A stretch of DNA of 64,000 nt from Geomonas subterranea (GCF_019063845.1 NZ_CP077683.1:2108001-2172000); one strand, 5' to 3'. Shown: positions 47,270 to 56,423, counted from the stretch's first letter. The notes: generated by a model not told the origin, from the sequence alone. Translations and numbers: made by a program.

Positions 47270-48643
47270 CTAGAAGATCTTCCCTGGGTTGAGGGTGCCC
47301 CTCGGGTCAAAGGCCCCCTTGATGCCGCGCATAACCTTCAGGCCCGACTCCCCCACCAGCTTCGGAAGGTACTTCTTCTTGGCTACGCCCACGCCGTGCT
47401 CGCCGGTGATGGTCCCACCCATGGCGATGGTTGCCTCGAATATTTCCCCGAACGCCTGGTGGGCCCTCTTGATCTCGTCCGGGTTCCTCTCATCGGTGAG
47501 GCAGGTGGGGTGCAGGTTGCCGTCGCCTGCATGACCGAAGGTGCCGATCAACAGGTCGTACTTCTTGGCGGTATCCTGGATCAGCTTCACCATGGGCGCA
47601 ATGCAGCTCCTCGGCACCGTGGCGTCCTCGAGGATGGTGGTGGGACGTACCCTGGCCAGGGCCGAGAGCGCGACGCGGCGGGCGGTGGCAAGCTTCAGTG
47701 CCTCTTCGGGGCCGGCGGCGGTCTGGAAGAACGAGCAATGGTGCCGCTCGCAGATATCACGGATGCCGGCCGCGTCCTCCTCCACCTGGGCGGGATGCCC
47801 GTCCACCTCGATGAGAAGCACGGCGTCCACATCCAGGGGTAACCCGACGTGGGCGTAGTCCTCGACGCACTTGATGGTGGTGCGATCCAGAAACTCCAGC
47901 GTCGCAGGGATAATGCGCGCCGCGATGATGTGGGAAACGGTGAGCGCCGCCTGCTCCAACTGCGGGAAATGCACCAACATGGTCTTCTTGGCCTGCGGCT
48001 TGGGGATCAGTTTCACTGTCACCTCGGAGAAGACGCCGAGGGTCCCTTCAGAGGAGACGAGGAGCTGGTTCAGGTTGTACCCCGCCACGTCCTTGACCAC
48101 CTTGCCGCCGGTCTTGAGCAGCTCGCCGCTGGCGAGGATGGTCTTCAACCCCATGACGTAGTCATCGGTGACGCCGTACTTCAGTCCCCTCAGGCCGCCG
48201 GAGTTCTCGGCCACGTTCCCCCCCATGGTGGAGATGTTCATGCTGCCCGGATCGGGGGGATAAAAGAGCCCCTTCGCCTCCACCTCGCGGTGCAGGGTCG
48301 AGGTGATCACGCCGGTCTCGACGGTGGCGGTCAGGTTCTCCTCGTCGATCTCGAGAATCCGGTTCATCCTGCTGGTCTGCAGCACCACGCCGGCATCAAA
48401 GGATATGGATCCGCCGGAGAGGTTGGTGCCCGAACCGCGCGGGGTGACACGCACACCCGCGCCGTCGCACAGCGCCAGCACCTTGGCGATCTCTTCGGAC
48501 CTCCCCGGAAGCACGACCACCCCCGGGCGGCTCTGCAGTTCAGGGGTCGAGTCGTAACCGTAGCAGGCCAGTGATTCCGGGTCGGAAAGGGTGTACTGTT
48601 CCCCAACTATCTCGCTGAGGGCCTTTATGAAGCTATGTTCCAT
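47270..48643 (-). CDS. FAD-linked D-lactate/glycolate dehydrogenase (GlcD-like)
   Basis: This 457-residue flavoprotein of the VAO/PCMH type has the FAD-binding pattern VTPRGSGTNLSGGSISFDAG and PPDPGSMNISTMGGNVAENS, then YNLNQLLVSSEGTLGVFSEV. The C-terminal part includes FGHAGDGNLHPT and TGEHGVGVAKK, both typical of D-2-hydroxyacid dehydrogenases. It oxidises D-lactate or glycolate. AAGGAACG lies before the ATG. Confidence 0.92.
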   Translation of the reverse strand: MEHSFIKALSEIVGEQYTLSDPESLACYGYDSTPELQSRPGVVVLPGRSEEIAKVLALCDGAGVRVTPRGSGTNLSGGSISFDAGVVLQTSRMNRILEIDEENLTATVETGVITSTLHREVEAKGLFYPPDPGSMNISTMGGNVAENSGGLRGLKYGVTDDYVMGLKTILASGELLKTGGKVVKDVAGYNLNQLLVSSEGTLGVFSEVTVKLIPKPQAKKTMLVHFPQLEQAALTVSHIIAARIIPATLEFLDRTTIKCVEDYAHVGLPLDVDAVLLIEVDGHPAQVEEDAAGIRDICERHHCSFFQTAAGPEEALKLATARRVALSALARVRPTTILEDATVPRSCIAPMVKLIQDTAKKYDLLIGTFGHAGDGNLHPTCLTDERNPDEIKRAHQAFGEIFEATIAMGGTITGEHGVGVAKKKYLPKLVGESGLKVMRGIKGAFDPRGTLNPGKIF

Positions 48644-48695
48644 GGCGTTCGTTCCTTTCGTTCGTGTGAGATTGAACCGTTAGCCGCTGTCGCTG

Positions 48696-49385
48696 CTAGC
48701 GCAGGAAAAGAGGCAGATAGTATGGGGCCACCAGCGCGGTGAAAACGGCGGCGATGGCCATGGCAACCCCACCCATGGCGCCGGCGGTTTCGCTCTCCAG
48801 GAGCGCGACGGCGGTCCCCTGTCCATGTGACACCGTGCCCAGGGCGAGCCCGCGCGCGACCGGGCTCTGCACGCGGCACAGGGTGAGCAGCGTGGGGCCT
48901 GCGATGGAGCCGATCATCCCGGTGGCGACTACGAAGGCGGCGGTGAGGCTCGCATCGCCTCCGGCCAGGCGGGAGATCTCCACCGCGATCGGCACGGTCA
49001 CCGACTTGGGCCCCAGGGAGAGGAGCACGCCATCGTCGAGATGCAAGACCCGTCCGGCCACAAGCGCCGTGGCCATGGTGGTCAGGGAACCCGCTGCGAC
49101 TCCGGAGAGCACGGGGAGCGCGTGCTTGCTCAGCACCTGCCGGTTGTGATACAGCGGAAGCGCCAGCGCCACCGTGGCCGGCCCCAACAGGAAGGTCATG
49201 GCGTCCTTTGCGGGGCGGTAATCCTCCAGGGTGAGCCCGGTCGCCTGCAGCAGCACTATGATAGCGACGGTGCTGAGAAAGACCGGATTCAAAAGCGGGT
49301 GGCGGTAGGTGAGAAAGAGCCGGCGGGTGGCCAGGTACGCACCGAGGGTAAGCAGCACGAAGAGGGTGAAGAGAGTCAGGTTCAC
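48696..49385 (-). CDS. lrgB: LrgB-family membrane protein
   Basis: This 229-residue protein has about six membrane segments. The family signature is visible in LGPATVALALPLYHN, GPKSVTVPIAVEISR, and RGLALGTVSHGQGTA. LrgB pairs with LrgA; such pairs were named antiholins but serve as pyruvate facilitators in some Firmicutes. The GTG start at 49385 overlaps the lrgA stop by 4 nt. The lactate-gene context supports a pyruvate or short-acid role; this is inference. Confidence 0.88.
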   Translation of the reverse strand: MNLTLFTLFVLLTLGAYLATRRLFLTYRHPLLNPVFLSTVAIIVLLQATGLTLEDYRPAKDAMTFLLGPATVALALPLYHNRQVLSKHALPVLSGVAAGSLTTMATALVAGRVLHLDDGVLLSLGPKSVTVPIAVEISRLAGGDASLTAAFVVATGMIGSIAGPTLLTLCRVQSPVARGLALGTVSHGQGTAVALLESETAGAMGGVAMAIAAVFTALVAPYYLPLFLR

Positions 49386-49747
49386 GGCTCCCTCCTGCGC
49401 TGCAGCAACTGCACCGAGATACCGGTCACGGCTGCCCCGGCCAGCGCGCTCAACAACAGGATCGCGAGGAGCGCCAAACCGCTTTTCCGCACCAGGGGAC
49501 CGAAGGACATGAGCCCCACCGAGATCGGGATGAAGAAGAAGGCGAAGTGCTTCAGGAGAAACCCGCTTCCAGTTTCGATCCAGGCCGGTTGCACAACGCC
49601 GCTCGCCAGCAGGGCGAACATGAGCAGCATCCCCGCCACATTCCCGGGGAGGGAGAGATCGAGGGCGCCGACCAGGTACACGCCGAGGCGGAATACCAGC
49701 CACAGGAGTACGGTCTGCCAGGTTATCTTGATGAGGTTTGTCACCAT
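49382..49747 (-). CDS. lrgA: LrgA/CidA-family membrane protein
   Basis: This 121-residue protein has four membrane segments and the LrgA pattern (LDLSLPGNVAGMLLMFALLA, FFFIPISVGLM). The likely start is ATG 49747 (MVTNLIKITWQ) with AAGGG upstream; the frame runs further to 49840 without support. It partners LrgB encoded immediately downstream. Confidence 0.85.
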   Translation of the reverse strand: MVTNLIKITWQTVLLWLVFRLGVYLVGALDLSLPGNVAGMLLMFALLASGVVQPAWIETGSGFLLKHFAFFFIPISVGLMSFGPLVRKSGLALLAILLLSALAGAAVTGISVQLLQRRREP

Positions 49748-49894
49748 ACCATGGGCCCTTCGCGTTTTCAGGTGGTCTTGCACGCGGTATTCAGGAAGGA
49801 AGGTGCGCGGCAGGGACCGTTGCGCTTCCCGCCGCCGCAAAGGCGCCGGGAGTTCCCCGGGAGGTGCGGCCTCCCGGGGAGTTACTGCCTTCTA

Positions 49895-51844
49895 TCAGGG
49901 GATCATCCAGGGGAAGACGTAAGCCTGCAGCGCCACGATGATGCCCATCATGGTGGTGAGGAACAGGGCGTGCTTCAGGGTGAAGCGGAACAGGTTCCCT
50001 TCCTCGCCCACGAGGCCGGTAGCTGCGCAGGCGACCGCGATGGACTGCGGTGAGATCATCTTGCCCATGACGCCGCCGCTGGTGTTGGCGGCACCGGTCA
50101 GGAGCGGGTTCATGCCGAGCTGCTCAGCGGTCACCTTCTGCAGGCCGCCGAAGAGGACGTTACTGGAGGTGTCCGAGCCGGTCAGGAACACGCCGAGCAT
50201 ACCGAGGAACGGAGAGAGGAACGGGAACATGGCGCCCGCCTTGGTGAAGGAGATGCCCATGCTGGTCGTCATGCCCGAGGCGTTCATCACGAAGGCGAGG
50301 CCGACTACGGAGGCCACGGTGACTGCGGGCCAGCGCATGTCGTACAGGGTCTTGCCCAGCACCTGGAAGAAAGAGCCGACGCCGACGCCGCAGATGAGCG
50401 CCGAGATGATGGCAGCGATCAGGATGGCGGTGCCTGCTGCGGACATGAAGTTGAAGGTGAACTTGGCCGCAACCTTGGCCGGGAGCTGGTCGGTGACAGC
50501 CTTGTCCAGCGCCTTGAACTGCGCCTTGTCCACCGACTTCGCCTCTACCAGTTCCTTCTGGATCTTCTGCAGGTCCTTCTGCTTCTTGTCCACCGCGTCA
50601 TAGGCGGCGAGCCGCTCGGCCGTCACTACCGGCTTGCCCGCGGGGAGGCCCTGCTCGACTGCCAGCACCTTATCCTCGAGCGCCTGCAGTTCGGTCAGGC
50701 CGACCGCGAGCGCGGCCTGCTTGGCGTCAGCGGGGGAGAGCAGCGCCGCCTGCTTGGCTGCTTCGGCTTTGACCGCCGCGACCTTCTTGATGCCGTCCTC
50801 CGGTTTGGAGACCTTCTTCACAATGGCGTTGTCGAGGCCTGCGATGGGGATGACGACCTTGCTCTTGTCCAGAGAGGTCTTGACCGAAGGGATGCCCCAG
50901 ACGAGCACCATGATGGTGAGCACCAGGTAGGGCGCCCAGGCGCGGAACACCTCGGCGCCGGTGTAGTCGTGGCTTTCCTTGCCGCTGAACTCCGGCTCGT
51001 GATCGAAGGTCCAGACTGTCGGCGGCTGCCAGAACTTGAGCAGGACCACCAGCGCGGCCAGGGTCAAAAGCGAGGCGGTTACGTCCGGGAGGTAGGGGCC
51101 GAGGTAGCTCGCGGTGCCCCACTGTGCCACGGCGAAGGTGACGCCGCAGACGACGATAGCCGGCAGCACCTCAATGGTCTTTTTCCACCCCGCCATGATC
51201 ATGATGACGTAGAAGGGGATGAAGATGGAGATGAAGGGGAGCTGCCGCCCCACCATGGTGGAAAGCTTCATGAGGCCAGCGTCGTCGTACCCCATGACGC
51301 CGGCCAGCGCGACGACCGGGATCCCGATGGCGCCGAAGGCGACCGGAGCGGTGTTGGCGATGAGACAGACGCCCGCAGCGTAGAAGGGACGAAAGCCCAA
51401 GCCCACGAGGGTCGCGCCTGCGATGGCCACCGGGGTGCCAAAGCCTGCAGCGCCTTCGATGAATGCGCCGAAACAGAAGGCGATCAGCAGGGCCTGCAGG
51501 CGGCGGTCACCGGTCAATCCCGCCAGCGAGGCGCGGATGACCTCGAACTGCCCCCCCTTGACCGTGATGTTGTAGAGGAGAATGGTGGTTACCACGATGT
51601 AGAAGACGGGGAAGAGGCCGAAGGCGGCGCCGTGCAGGGTGGCGAGCCCCGCGAGCTTGGCCGGCATCTGCCAGACGAAGATGGCGATGGCGATTGCGGA
51701 GGCGACCGCGAGCGGGCCGGCCTTGTGGGCCTTCATCTTGAATACGGCCAGACAGACGAAGATGACGACGAGAGGTATGGCGGCAACCAGCGCGGACATC
51801 GCGAGGCTTCCCGCAACGGGGGTGTAGCTCTGAATCCATGGCAT
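49895..51844 (-). CDS. lldP: L-lactate permease (LctP/LldP family) with long coiled-coil insertion
   Basis: This 649-residue proton-lactate symporter shows family motifs FCFGAFIEGAAGFGTPVAIA, TAPVAFGAIGIPVVALAGV, and FLGMLGVFLTGSDTSSNVLF. The usual length is about 550. The excess lies mainly in residues 345-455, a Lys/Ala/Glu-rich helical segment (KKQKDLQKIQKELVEAKSVD) between membrane helices, absent from E. coli LldP as I know it. AAAGGAGAAC precedes the ATG. The cluster around it oxidises lactate. Confidence 0.92.
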   Translation of the reverse strand: MPWIQSYTPVAGSLAMSALVAAIPLVVIFVCLAVFKMKAHKAGPLAVASAIAIAIFVWQMPAKLAGLATLHGAAFGLFPVFYIVVTTILLYNITVKGGQFEVIRASLAGLTGDRRLQALLIAFCFGAFIEGAAGFGTPVAIAGATLVGLGFRPFYAAGVCLIANTAPVAFGAIGIPVVALAGVMGYDDAGLMKLSTMVGRQLPFISIFIPFYVIMIMAGWKKTIEVLPAIVVCGVTFAVAQWGTASYLGPYLPDVTASLLTLAALVVLLKFWQPPTVWTFDHEPEFSGKESHDYTGAEVFRAWAPYLVLTIMVLVWGIPSVKTSLDKSKVVIPIAGLDNAIVKKVSKPEDGIKKVAAVKAEAAKQAALLSPADAKQAALAVGLTELQALEDKVLAVEQGLPAGKPVVTAERLAAYDAVDKKQKDLQKIQKELVEAKSVDKAQFKALDKAVTDQLPAKVAAKFTFNFMSAAGTAILIAAIISALICGVGVGSFFQVLGKTLYDMRWPAVTVASVVGLAFVMNASGMTTSMGISFTKAGAMFPFLSPFLGMLGVFLTGSDTSSNVLFGGLQKVTAEQLGMNPLLTGAANTSGGVMGKMISPQSIAVACAATGLVGEEGNLFRFTLKHALFLTTMMGIIVALQAYVFPWMIP

Positions 51845-52281
51845 GACTGAAGTTCTCCTTTGGTTCGTGATGCTGGTATGGGCGGCAAAAAGTTGTCTAT
51901 CTGCAACGAGATCGAATAGGCTCGTAAACGGCCCCTGCTAGCTGACGCCCATGGCACGAGATGCGGAGAACCGGGCAATCAAACCAAGTTATACACTTTG
52001 GTAAGGCCAATTAACCACCTTTTCATAACAGTGTCAAGTTATTTTGCATACGGCATATAAACAGCTTTACTCATGTCGTTTTTTGGACTAGAGTAATTTG
52101 GCCATATGGTAATATCTTTTTTCTCATATACCTGACGCGCATCTCACCGAACGAACGTATGACAGAGAATCACGGCAGGTTCCGGAGAATTTAAAACAGC
52201 TTTACCCTCATCAAACGGCCAGCATGGTGAGGTCGGCCGCACACCAGCGGGTAAGGCTAAAAGTGATGGAGGAAGAACAGC
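51845..52281. other. Divergent control region between lldP and lutC
   Basis: This 437-bp AT-rich gap must hold promoters for both arms of the lactate cluster. FadR-like fragments TTGGTAAGGCCAA (near 51999) and a CCATATGG palindrome (near 52102) are visible. I saw no gene. Confidence 0.5.
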
Positions 52282-52833
52282 ATGTACGAGCAATTCAAGG
52301 CCAGGGCAGTCGGGGTCGGGGCGGAGGTGCACAGGGTCACCACCTGTAGTGACGCCGTCGAATTCGTCCTGTCCTTCCTGAAGCAGGAAGGTATCGCCGA
52401 TCATCCCGGCATCTATGCGGTCTGGGCCCAAGGTCCTTTCCTGGATGCGGTGGGCCGGGAGGTTCTTAGGGGAGTGCCGGGGCTTAGCTTCGAGGTGACC
52501 AGGGAGCGCGCGGCGCAGGCGAAAGTAGGCATCAGCGACATGTCCTTCGCGGTCGCCGACACCGGTTCCCTGGTTCAGGACCAGGCGGCGGCTGACCAGC
52601 GCCTTGCCTCCGCGCTGACCGGCATCCACATCGCGCTTGTGCCCACCAGCAACATCCTCGCGGACAAGACATCCCTCTTTTCCCGCATCAACCCGGCCAA
52701 CAGCCGCTTCATAGCCTTCATCACCGGCCCCAGCCGCACCGCCGACATCGAGCGCGTTCTGACCATCGGCGTACACGGGCCGGAGCGGCTCATCATACTG
52801 TTCGTGGACGAGCTGGGAGGGGAGAAAAGATGA
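52282..52833 (+). CDS. lutC: LutC/YkgG-type LUD-domain protein
   Basis: This 183-residue protein has a single LUD fold. The conserved end is visible as DMSFAVADTGSLV...IHIALVPTSNILAD and FITGPSRTADIERVLTIGVH (usual motif GPSRTADIE...GVHGP). It is a subunit of the L-lactate oxidation complex. GGAGGAAG precedes the ATG. Its stop overlaps the next start by 4 nt (ATGA), so it is tightly coupled to the fused lutBA. Confidence 0.92.
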   Translation: MYEQFKARAVGVGAEVHRVTTCSDAVEFVLSFLKQEGIADHPGIYAVWAQGPFLDAVGREVLRGVPGLSFEVTRERAAQAKVGISDMSFAVADTGSLVQDQAAADQRLASALTGIHIALVPTSNILADKTSLFSRINPANSRFIAFITGPSRTADIERVLTIGVHGPERLIILFVDELGGEKR

Positions 52834-54965
52834 AACGGGAATTCAAGGCATCCATCAACCGGGCTTTGAACGACGCCAACCTCACCGGCGCGTTGGGGAA
52901 GTTCTCCGAGGCCTACAAGGTGAACCGCACCAAGGCTTACGAGGGAATCGACTTCGAGGATTTGCGCGGCCGCATCGCCGAGGCCAAGTCGGGCGCGGCC
53001 TGCCACCTGGACGAAGTAGCGGAGACCTTCCGCATGAACGCGGAGGCCCTCGGCGCCAAGGTGTTCCGCACCCGCGACCCTGAAGAGGTGAAACAGTATA
53101 TCCTCAAGGTCGCGCGTGAAAACGGCGTGAAGAACGTGGTGAAGTCGAAGTCGATGGCCACTGAGGAAATTCACCTGAACCAGGCCCTTTTGAAGGAGGG
53201 GATCTCAGTTGCGGAGACCGACCTCGGCGAGTGGATCATCCAGTTGGCCGGCCAGACCCCGTCCCACATGGTAATGCCGGCCATCCACATGACCAAGGAG
53301 GAGGTCGCCGAGATTTTCAGCAAGGAAGTCGATGAGCGTCTCGACACCGACATCCCGCGCCTGGTCAAGGTGGCCAGAAACGAGCTGCGGCCGAAGTTCC
53401 TCGCTGCGGACATGGGGATCTCCGGCGCGAACATCGCCGTCGCGGAAACCGGCAGCATCGTCCTTGTGACCAACGAGGGTAACGCGCGCCTCGTCACCAC
53501 CCTCCCCCGCGTCCACGTGGCGCTGGTCGGGGTCGAGAAGCTGGTGGAGAAGTTCGAGACAGTGGTCCCGATCCTGGATGCGCTCCCGAGGAGCGCCACG
53601 GCGCAGCTTTTAACCAGCTACGTCTCGATCATCTCTGGCCCCACCCCCAACGACGACGGCTCGCTGAAGGACCTGCATATCATCCTGATGGACAACCAGC
53701 GCACCGACATGGCCAAGGATCCTAAATTCAAACAGGCCCTGCAGTGCATCCGCTGCGGCTCCTGTCTCAACGTCTGCCCCATCTTCCGCCTGGTGGGAGG
53801 GCACGTCTTCGGCAAGGTCTACACCGGGGGGATCGGCACCATCCTCACCGCCTGGTTCGACGAGCTGAAGAAGTCCGAGGAGATTCAGGGGCTTTGCATC
53901 CAGTGCGGCAACTGCACCCAGGTCTGTCCGGGGAAGCTGGACATACCCGAGATGATCATGGAAATCCGGCGCAGACTGGTGCTTGAAAAGGGGCAGCCCC
54001 TGGTCCAGAAAGCTATTTTCAGCGTGGTGAACAACAGGAAGCTCTTCCACGGCATGCTGCGGGCGGCATCCGTGGCCGGCAAACCCTTCACCTCAGGGAA
54101 ATTCATCCGCCACCTGCCGCTCTTTCTTTCCGAGCTCACCGACGGCCGCAGCCTACCGGCCATAGCGGACAAGCCGTTCCGCGATATCCATCCCGGAATC
54201 GAGCAGCCCAAGGGGAAGGAAAAGGCGGTATTCTACGCCGGGTGCCTCATCGACTTCGCCTATCCGGAGACGGGTGTGGCGCTGGTGAAGCTGCTGAACA
54301 AGGCGGGGATCGAGGTGGTATTCCCCGAGGAGCAGACCTGCTGCGGCGCACCGGCGCTCTATAGCGGCGCCTACGAAGTCGCCGCCCAAAATGCGGCCGA
54401 CAACATTGCAGCACTCCTGGAGCAGGACGCCCAGTACGTCGTTTCCGCCTGTCCCACCTGCACCGTGGCGCTCGCCCACGACTTCGCCAAGACGCTCGAG
54501 GCGGTCGGGCGGACCGAGTGGCTGGACAAGGCGCGCATACTTGCCGGGAAGACGGTCGATCTCGCCACGCTCGTCAAGCGCCTGGTGGACCAAGGGCGCC
54601 TGAGCTTCCAGGAAGGTGAACAGTTGGGCAAGATCACCTATCACGACTCCTGCCATTTGAAGAGGACGCTGAACGTATCGGAGCAGCCGCGCGAGCTGCT
54701 GCAGCAGGCGGGGTATGAGCTGGAGGAGATGTTCGAGTGCGACATGTGCTGCGGCATGGGGGGGTCCTACTCCATGAAGCTCCCCGAGATCTCGGCGCCG
54801 ATCCTTAAGAGGAAACTTAAAAACATCAAGGATACCGGCGCCTCCCTCGTGGCGATGGACTGCCCCGGCTGCGTGCTGCAGATCAGCGGCGGGTTCGATC
54901 AGGATGGCGCAGCGGTGCGGGTGAAGCACACCGCGGAACTGCTGGCGGAACGGCTCAAGGATTGA
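52830..54965 (+). CDS. Fused LutB-LutA L-lactate oxidation protein
   Basis: This 711-residue protein joins two subunits that are separate in Bacillus. Residues 60-290 form the LutB LUD domain (VVKSKSMATEEIHLNQALLK, GISGANIAVAETGSIVLVTN). Cluster motifs follow at about 306 (CIRCGSCLNVCP) and 356 (CIQCGNCTQVCPG). LutA-like CCG domains come at about 460-560 (AGCLIDFAYPETGVA, QTCCGAPALYSG) and 600-700 (DSCHLKRTLNVSEQPRELL, DMCCGMGGSYSMK, DCPGCVLQI). It should oxidise L-lactate to pyruvate with electrons to quinone. Confidence 0.92.
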   Translation: MKREFKASINRALNDANLTGALGKFSEAYKVNRTKAYEGIDFEDLRGRIAEAKSGAACHLDEVAETFRMNAEALGAKVFRTRDPEEVKQYILKVARENGVKNVVKSKSMATEEIHLNQALLKEGISVAETDLGEWIIQLAGQTPSHMVMPAIHMTKEEVAEIFSKEVDERLDTDIPRLVKVARNELRPKFLAADMGISGANIAVAETGSIVLVTNEGNARLVTTLPRVHVALVGVEKLVEKFETVVPILDALPRSATAQLLTSYVSIISGPTPNDDGSLKDLHIILMDNQRTDMAKDPKFKQALQCIRCGSCLNVCPIFRLVGGHVFGKVYTGGIGTILTAWFDELKKSEEIQGLCIQCGNCTQVCPGKLDIPEMIMEIRRRLVLEKGQPLVQKAIFSVVNNRKLFHGMLRAASVAGKPFTSGKFIRHLPLFLSELTDGRSLPAIADKPFRDIHPGIEQPKGKEKAVFYAGCLIDFAYPETGVALVKLLNKAGIEVVFPEEQTCCGAPALYSGAYEVAAQNAADNIAALLEQDAQYVVSACPTCTVALAHDFAKTLEAVGRTEWLDKARILAGKTVDLATLVKRLVDQGRLSFQEGEQLGKITYHDSCHLKRTLNVSEQPRELLQQAGYELEEMFECDMCCGMGGSYSMKLPEISAPILKRKLKNIKDTGASLVAMDCPGCVLQISGGFDQDGAAVRVKHTAELLAERLKD

Positions 54966-54982
54966 AGTACCTCTCCCTGAAA

Positions 54983-55031
54983 ACGCTCCCTCACCCGCCC
55001 TTCGGGCACCCTCTCCCGGAGGGAGAGGGGA
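54983..55031. repeat. GAGAGGG-type repeat behind lutBA
   Basis: CCCTCACCCGCCCTTCGGGC followed by ACCCTCTCCCGGAGGGAGAG is a compact member of the repeat family seen at 27950, 32640, 33985 and 63122. Confidence 0.75.
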
Positions 55032-55058
55032 CTAGCGCAAGATCATGACAAAGGTAAA

Positions 55059-55090
55059 AAGTAAAAGCCGCTCGAAAGAGCGGCTTTTCT
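55059..55090. terminator. Bidirectional terminator between lutBA and the small membrane gene
   Basis: AAAAGCCGCTC and its perfect complement flank a GAAA tetraloop, with U-rich ends in both directions. It ends lutBA on one side and the 55117 gene on the other. Confidence 0.93.
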
Positions 55091-55116
55091 CGTTACAGCG
55101 GACTACACCATCCTTG

Positions 55117-55344
55117 TTACGCCTTCAACTTGGCAGCCTCCGGTTTGCCCAACAGCGCCTTCACCGCACCGATGACCAGCATGGCCGCGGGAACCATCTG
55201 TCCCGCCACGATGACGGCGGCAAAGCCCATGAAAGCCCAGACAAGGATGCCAGGCTCGTCCGCCTGCGCACCATTGGCGGCAAAAGCCGACGTTGCCGAT
55301 GCGACTGTTGCGATGATCGAGGTAATAGGTGCTCTCGCTTTCAT
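55117..55344 (-). CDS. Small membrane protein behind a sigma-54 promoter
   Basis: This 75-residue protein has an N-terminal signal-like segment (ITSIIATVASATSAFAANGA) and one membrane helix (ILVWAFMGFAAVIVAGQMVP and on to MLVIGAVKALLG), with a Lys-rich end. I know no function. AGGAGGATG lies before the ATG. A sigma-54 site 48 bp upstream suggests control by an NtrC-type activator. Confidence 0.7.
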   Translation of the reverse strand: MKARAPITSIIATVASATSAFAANGAQADEPGILVWAFMGFAAVIVAGQMVPAAMLVIGAVKALLGKPEAAKLKA

Positions 55345-55391
55345 GACATCCTCCTTTTAGGATCGGTCGTTAGCCTGCTGGATTCATGAAG

Positions 55392-55407
55392 AGCATCAAG
55401 CGTGCCA
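55392..55407 (-). promoter_or_regulatory. Sigma-54 promoter
   Basis: On the minus strand TGGCACG-CTTG-ATGCT gives a perfect -24 element and the required GC of the -12 element at exact spacing. Predicted transcription begins about 35 bp before the small membrane gene's ATG. Confidence 0.75.
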
Positions 55408-55648
55408 GATCCTCCCCCCTGCCCCGGCACACCCGAACACCACGCAATTACACATACTTATTCGTCACGCACGCTCTCCCCCCTGTAAAGCGGCGCACCC
55501 GATAGTATGTTTTTTTCATACACCTTCGCGCCCGTTTTTGGACCCACGCGCCCTGCCGGAGCCGCAACAGTCCGATAATACAGGGACTATTCCACGTCCG
55601 GCAGGTGTATAACCGCCACATGCGCCCGCTGCCGCTGTTCAACTGTTG

Positions 55649-55672
55649 AAAAGGAAGGGGGCCTCCCCTTCC
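55649..55672 (-). terminator. Terminator of the yceI-like gene
   Basis: GGAAGGGG-GCCT-CCCCTTCC forms an 8-bp stem. TTTTC follows on the minus strand, 40 bp beyond the yceI stop. The remainder of the 55345-55712 gap holds the sigma-54 site and no gene. Confidence 0.8.
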
Positions 55673-55712
55673 CGAGGACGCCCCCTATTCGACCAGTCCC
55701 GGTGCCCGGTTG

Positions 55713-56321
55713 CTACTTGGCCTGAGTCATCTCAACCTCGATGTTGATCTTCACCTCGTCGCCGACCGCGACACCCCCCGCTTCAAGCATCTTGTTCCAG
55801 GTGAGCCCAAAATCCTTCCTGTTGATGGTGGTGCTTGCGGAGGCACCGCGCCTGATGGTGCCCATGGGGTCCTTGACCTCCGGCGAAAGCCCCTCGACTT
55901 CGAGCGCCACCGGCCTGGTGACCCCGTGCAGGGTGAGATTACCCAGGACCTTGAAACCGCCACCGCTCCCCTTGGTTACCCCGGTGGAGACGAAGGTCAT
56001 GGTTGGATACTTGGCCACGTCCAGGAAGTCGGCACTTTTGAGATGGGCATCGCGTTTGGCGACGCCGGTATCGATAGAGGTCGTGTCGATGGTCGCCGTC
56101 ACCGAGGACTTGGCAAGGTCGCGGTCATCGATGTGAACCACGCCGGAAACCTTACCAAACACCCCCTTGACGTTGGAAACCATCAAGTGCCGGACCTTGA
56201 AACCTATGCTGGTGTGGTCGGGGTCTATGTTCCAGGTGGCAGCCGAGGCGAGGACCGGTGCTGCTACTAGAAACGCTGCCATTACGAAACCTGCAATACG
56301 GGCCGCTGTGACTCTCATCAT
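55713..56321 (-). CDS. YceI-family periplasmic protein
   Basis: This 202-residue protein has a signal peptide (GFVMAAFLVAAPVLASA) and the YceI lipocalin-like pattern (WNIDPDHTSIGFKVRHLMVS, FGKVSGVVHIDDRDLAKSSV, RDAHLKSADFLDVAKYPTMT, LTLHGVTRPVALEVEG). Members bind isoprenoids or long lipids in the periplasm. AGGAGGACAG precedes ATG 56321. An AT-rich palindrome lies about 90 bp upstream. Confidence 0.92.
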   Translation of the reverse strand: MMRVTAARIAGFVMAAFLVAAPVLASAATWNIDPDHTSIGFKVRHLMVSNVKGVFGKVSGVVHIDDRDLAKSSVTATIDTTSIDTGVAKRDAHLKSADFLDVAKYPTMTFVSTGVTKGSGGGFKVLGNLTLHGVTRPVALEVEGLSPEVKDPMGTIRRGASASTTINRKDFGLTWNKMLEAGGVAVGDEVKINIEVEMTQAK

Positions 56322-56407
56322 GACTGTCCTCCTCTTGGTCATTTGGTGAACCTAAAACGACATATGGATGTGCACGGAACAATGATACCATTAAGATCCG
56401 GTTTATC

Positions 56408-56423
56408 CATAATGAGAATTATG
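56408..56423. promoter_or_regulatory. Candidate operator upstream of the yceI-like gene
   Basis: CATAAT-GAGA-ATTATG is a 16-bp inverted repeat with 6-bp arms. Its AT-rich arms resemble Fur/PerR-type sites, but the match is partial. Confidence 0.35.
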
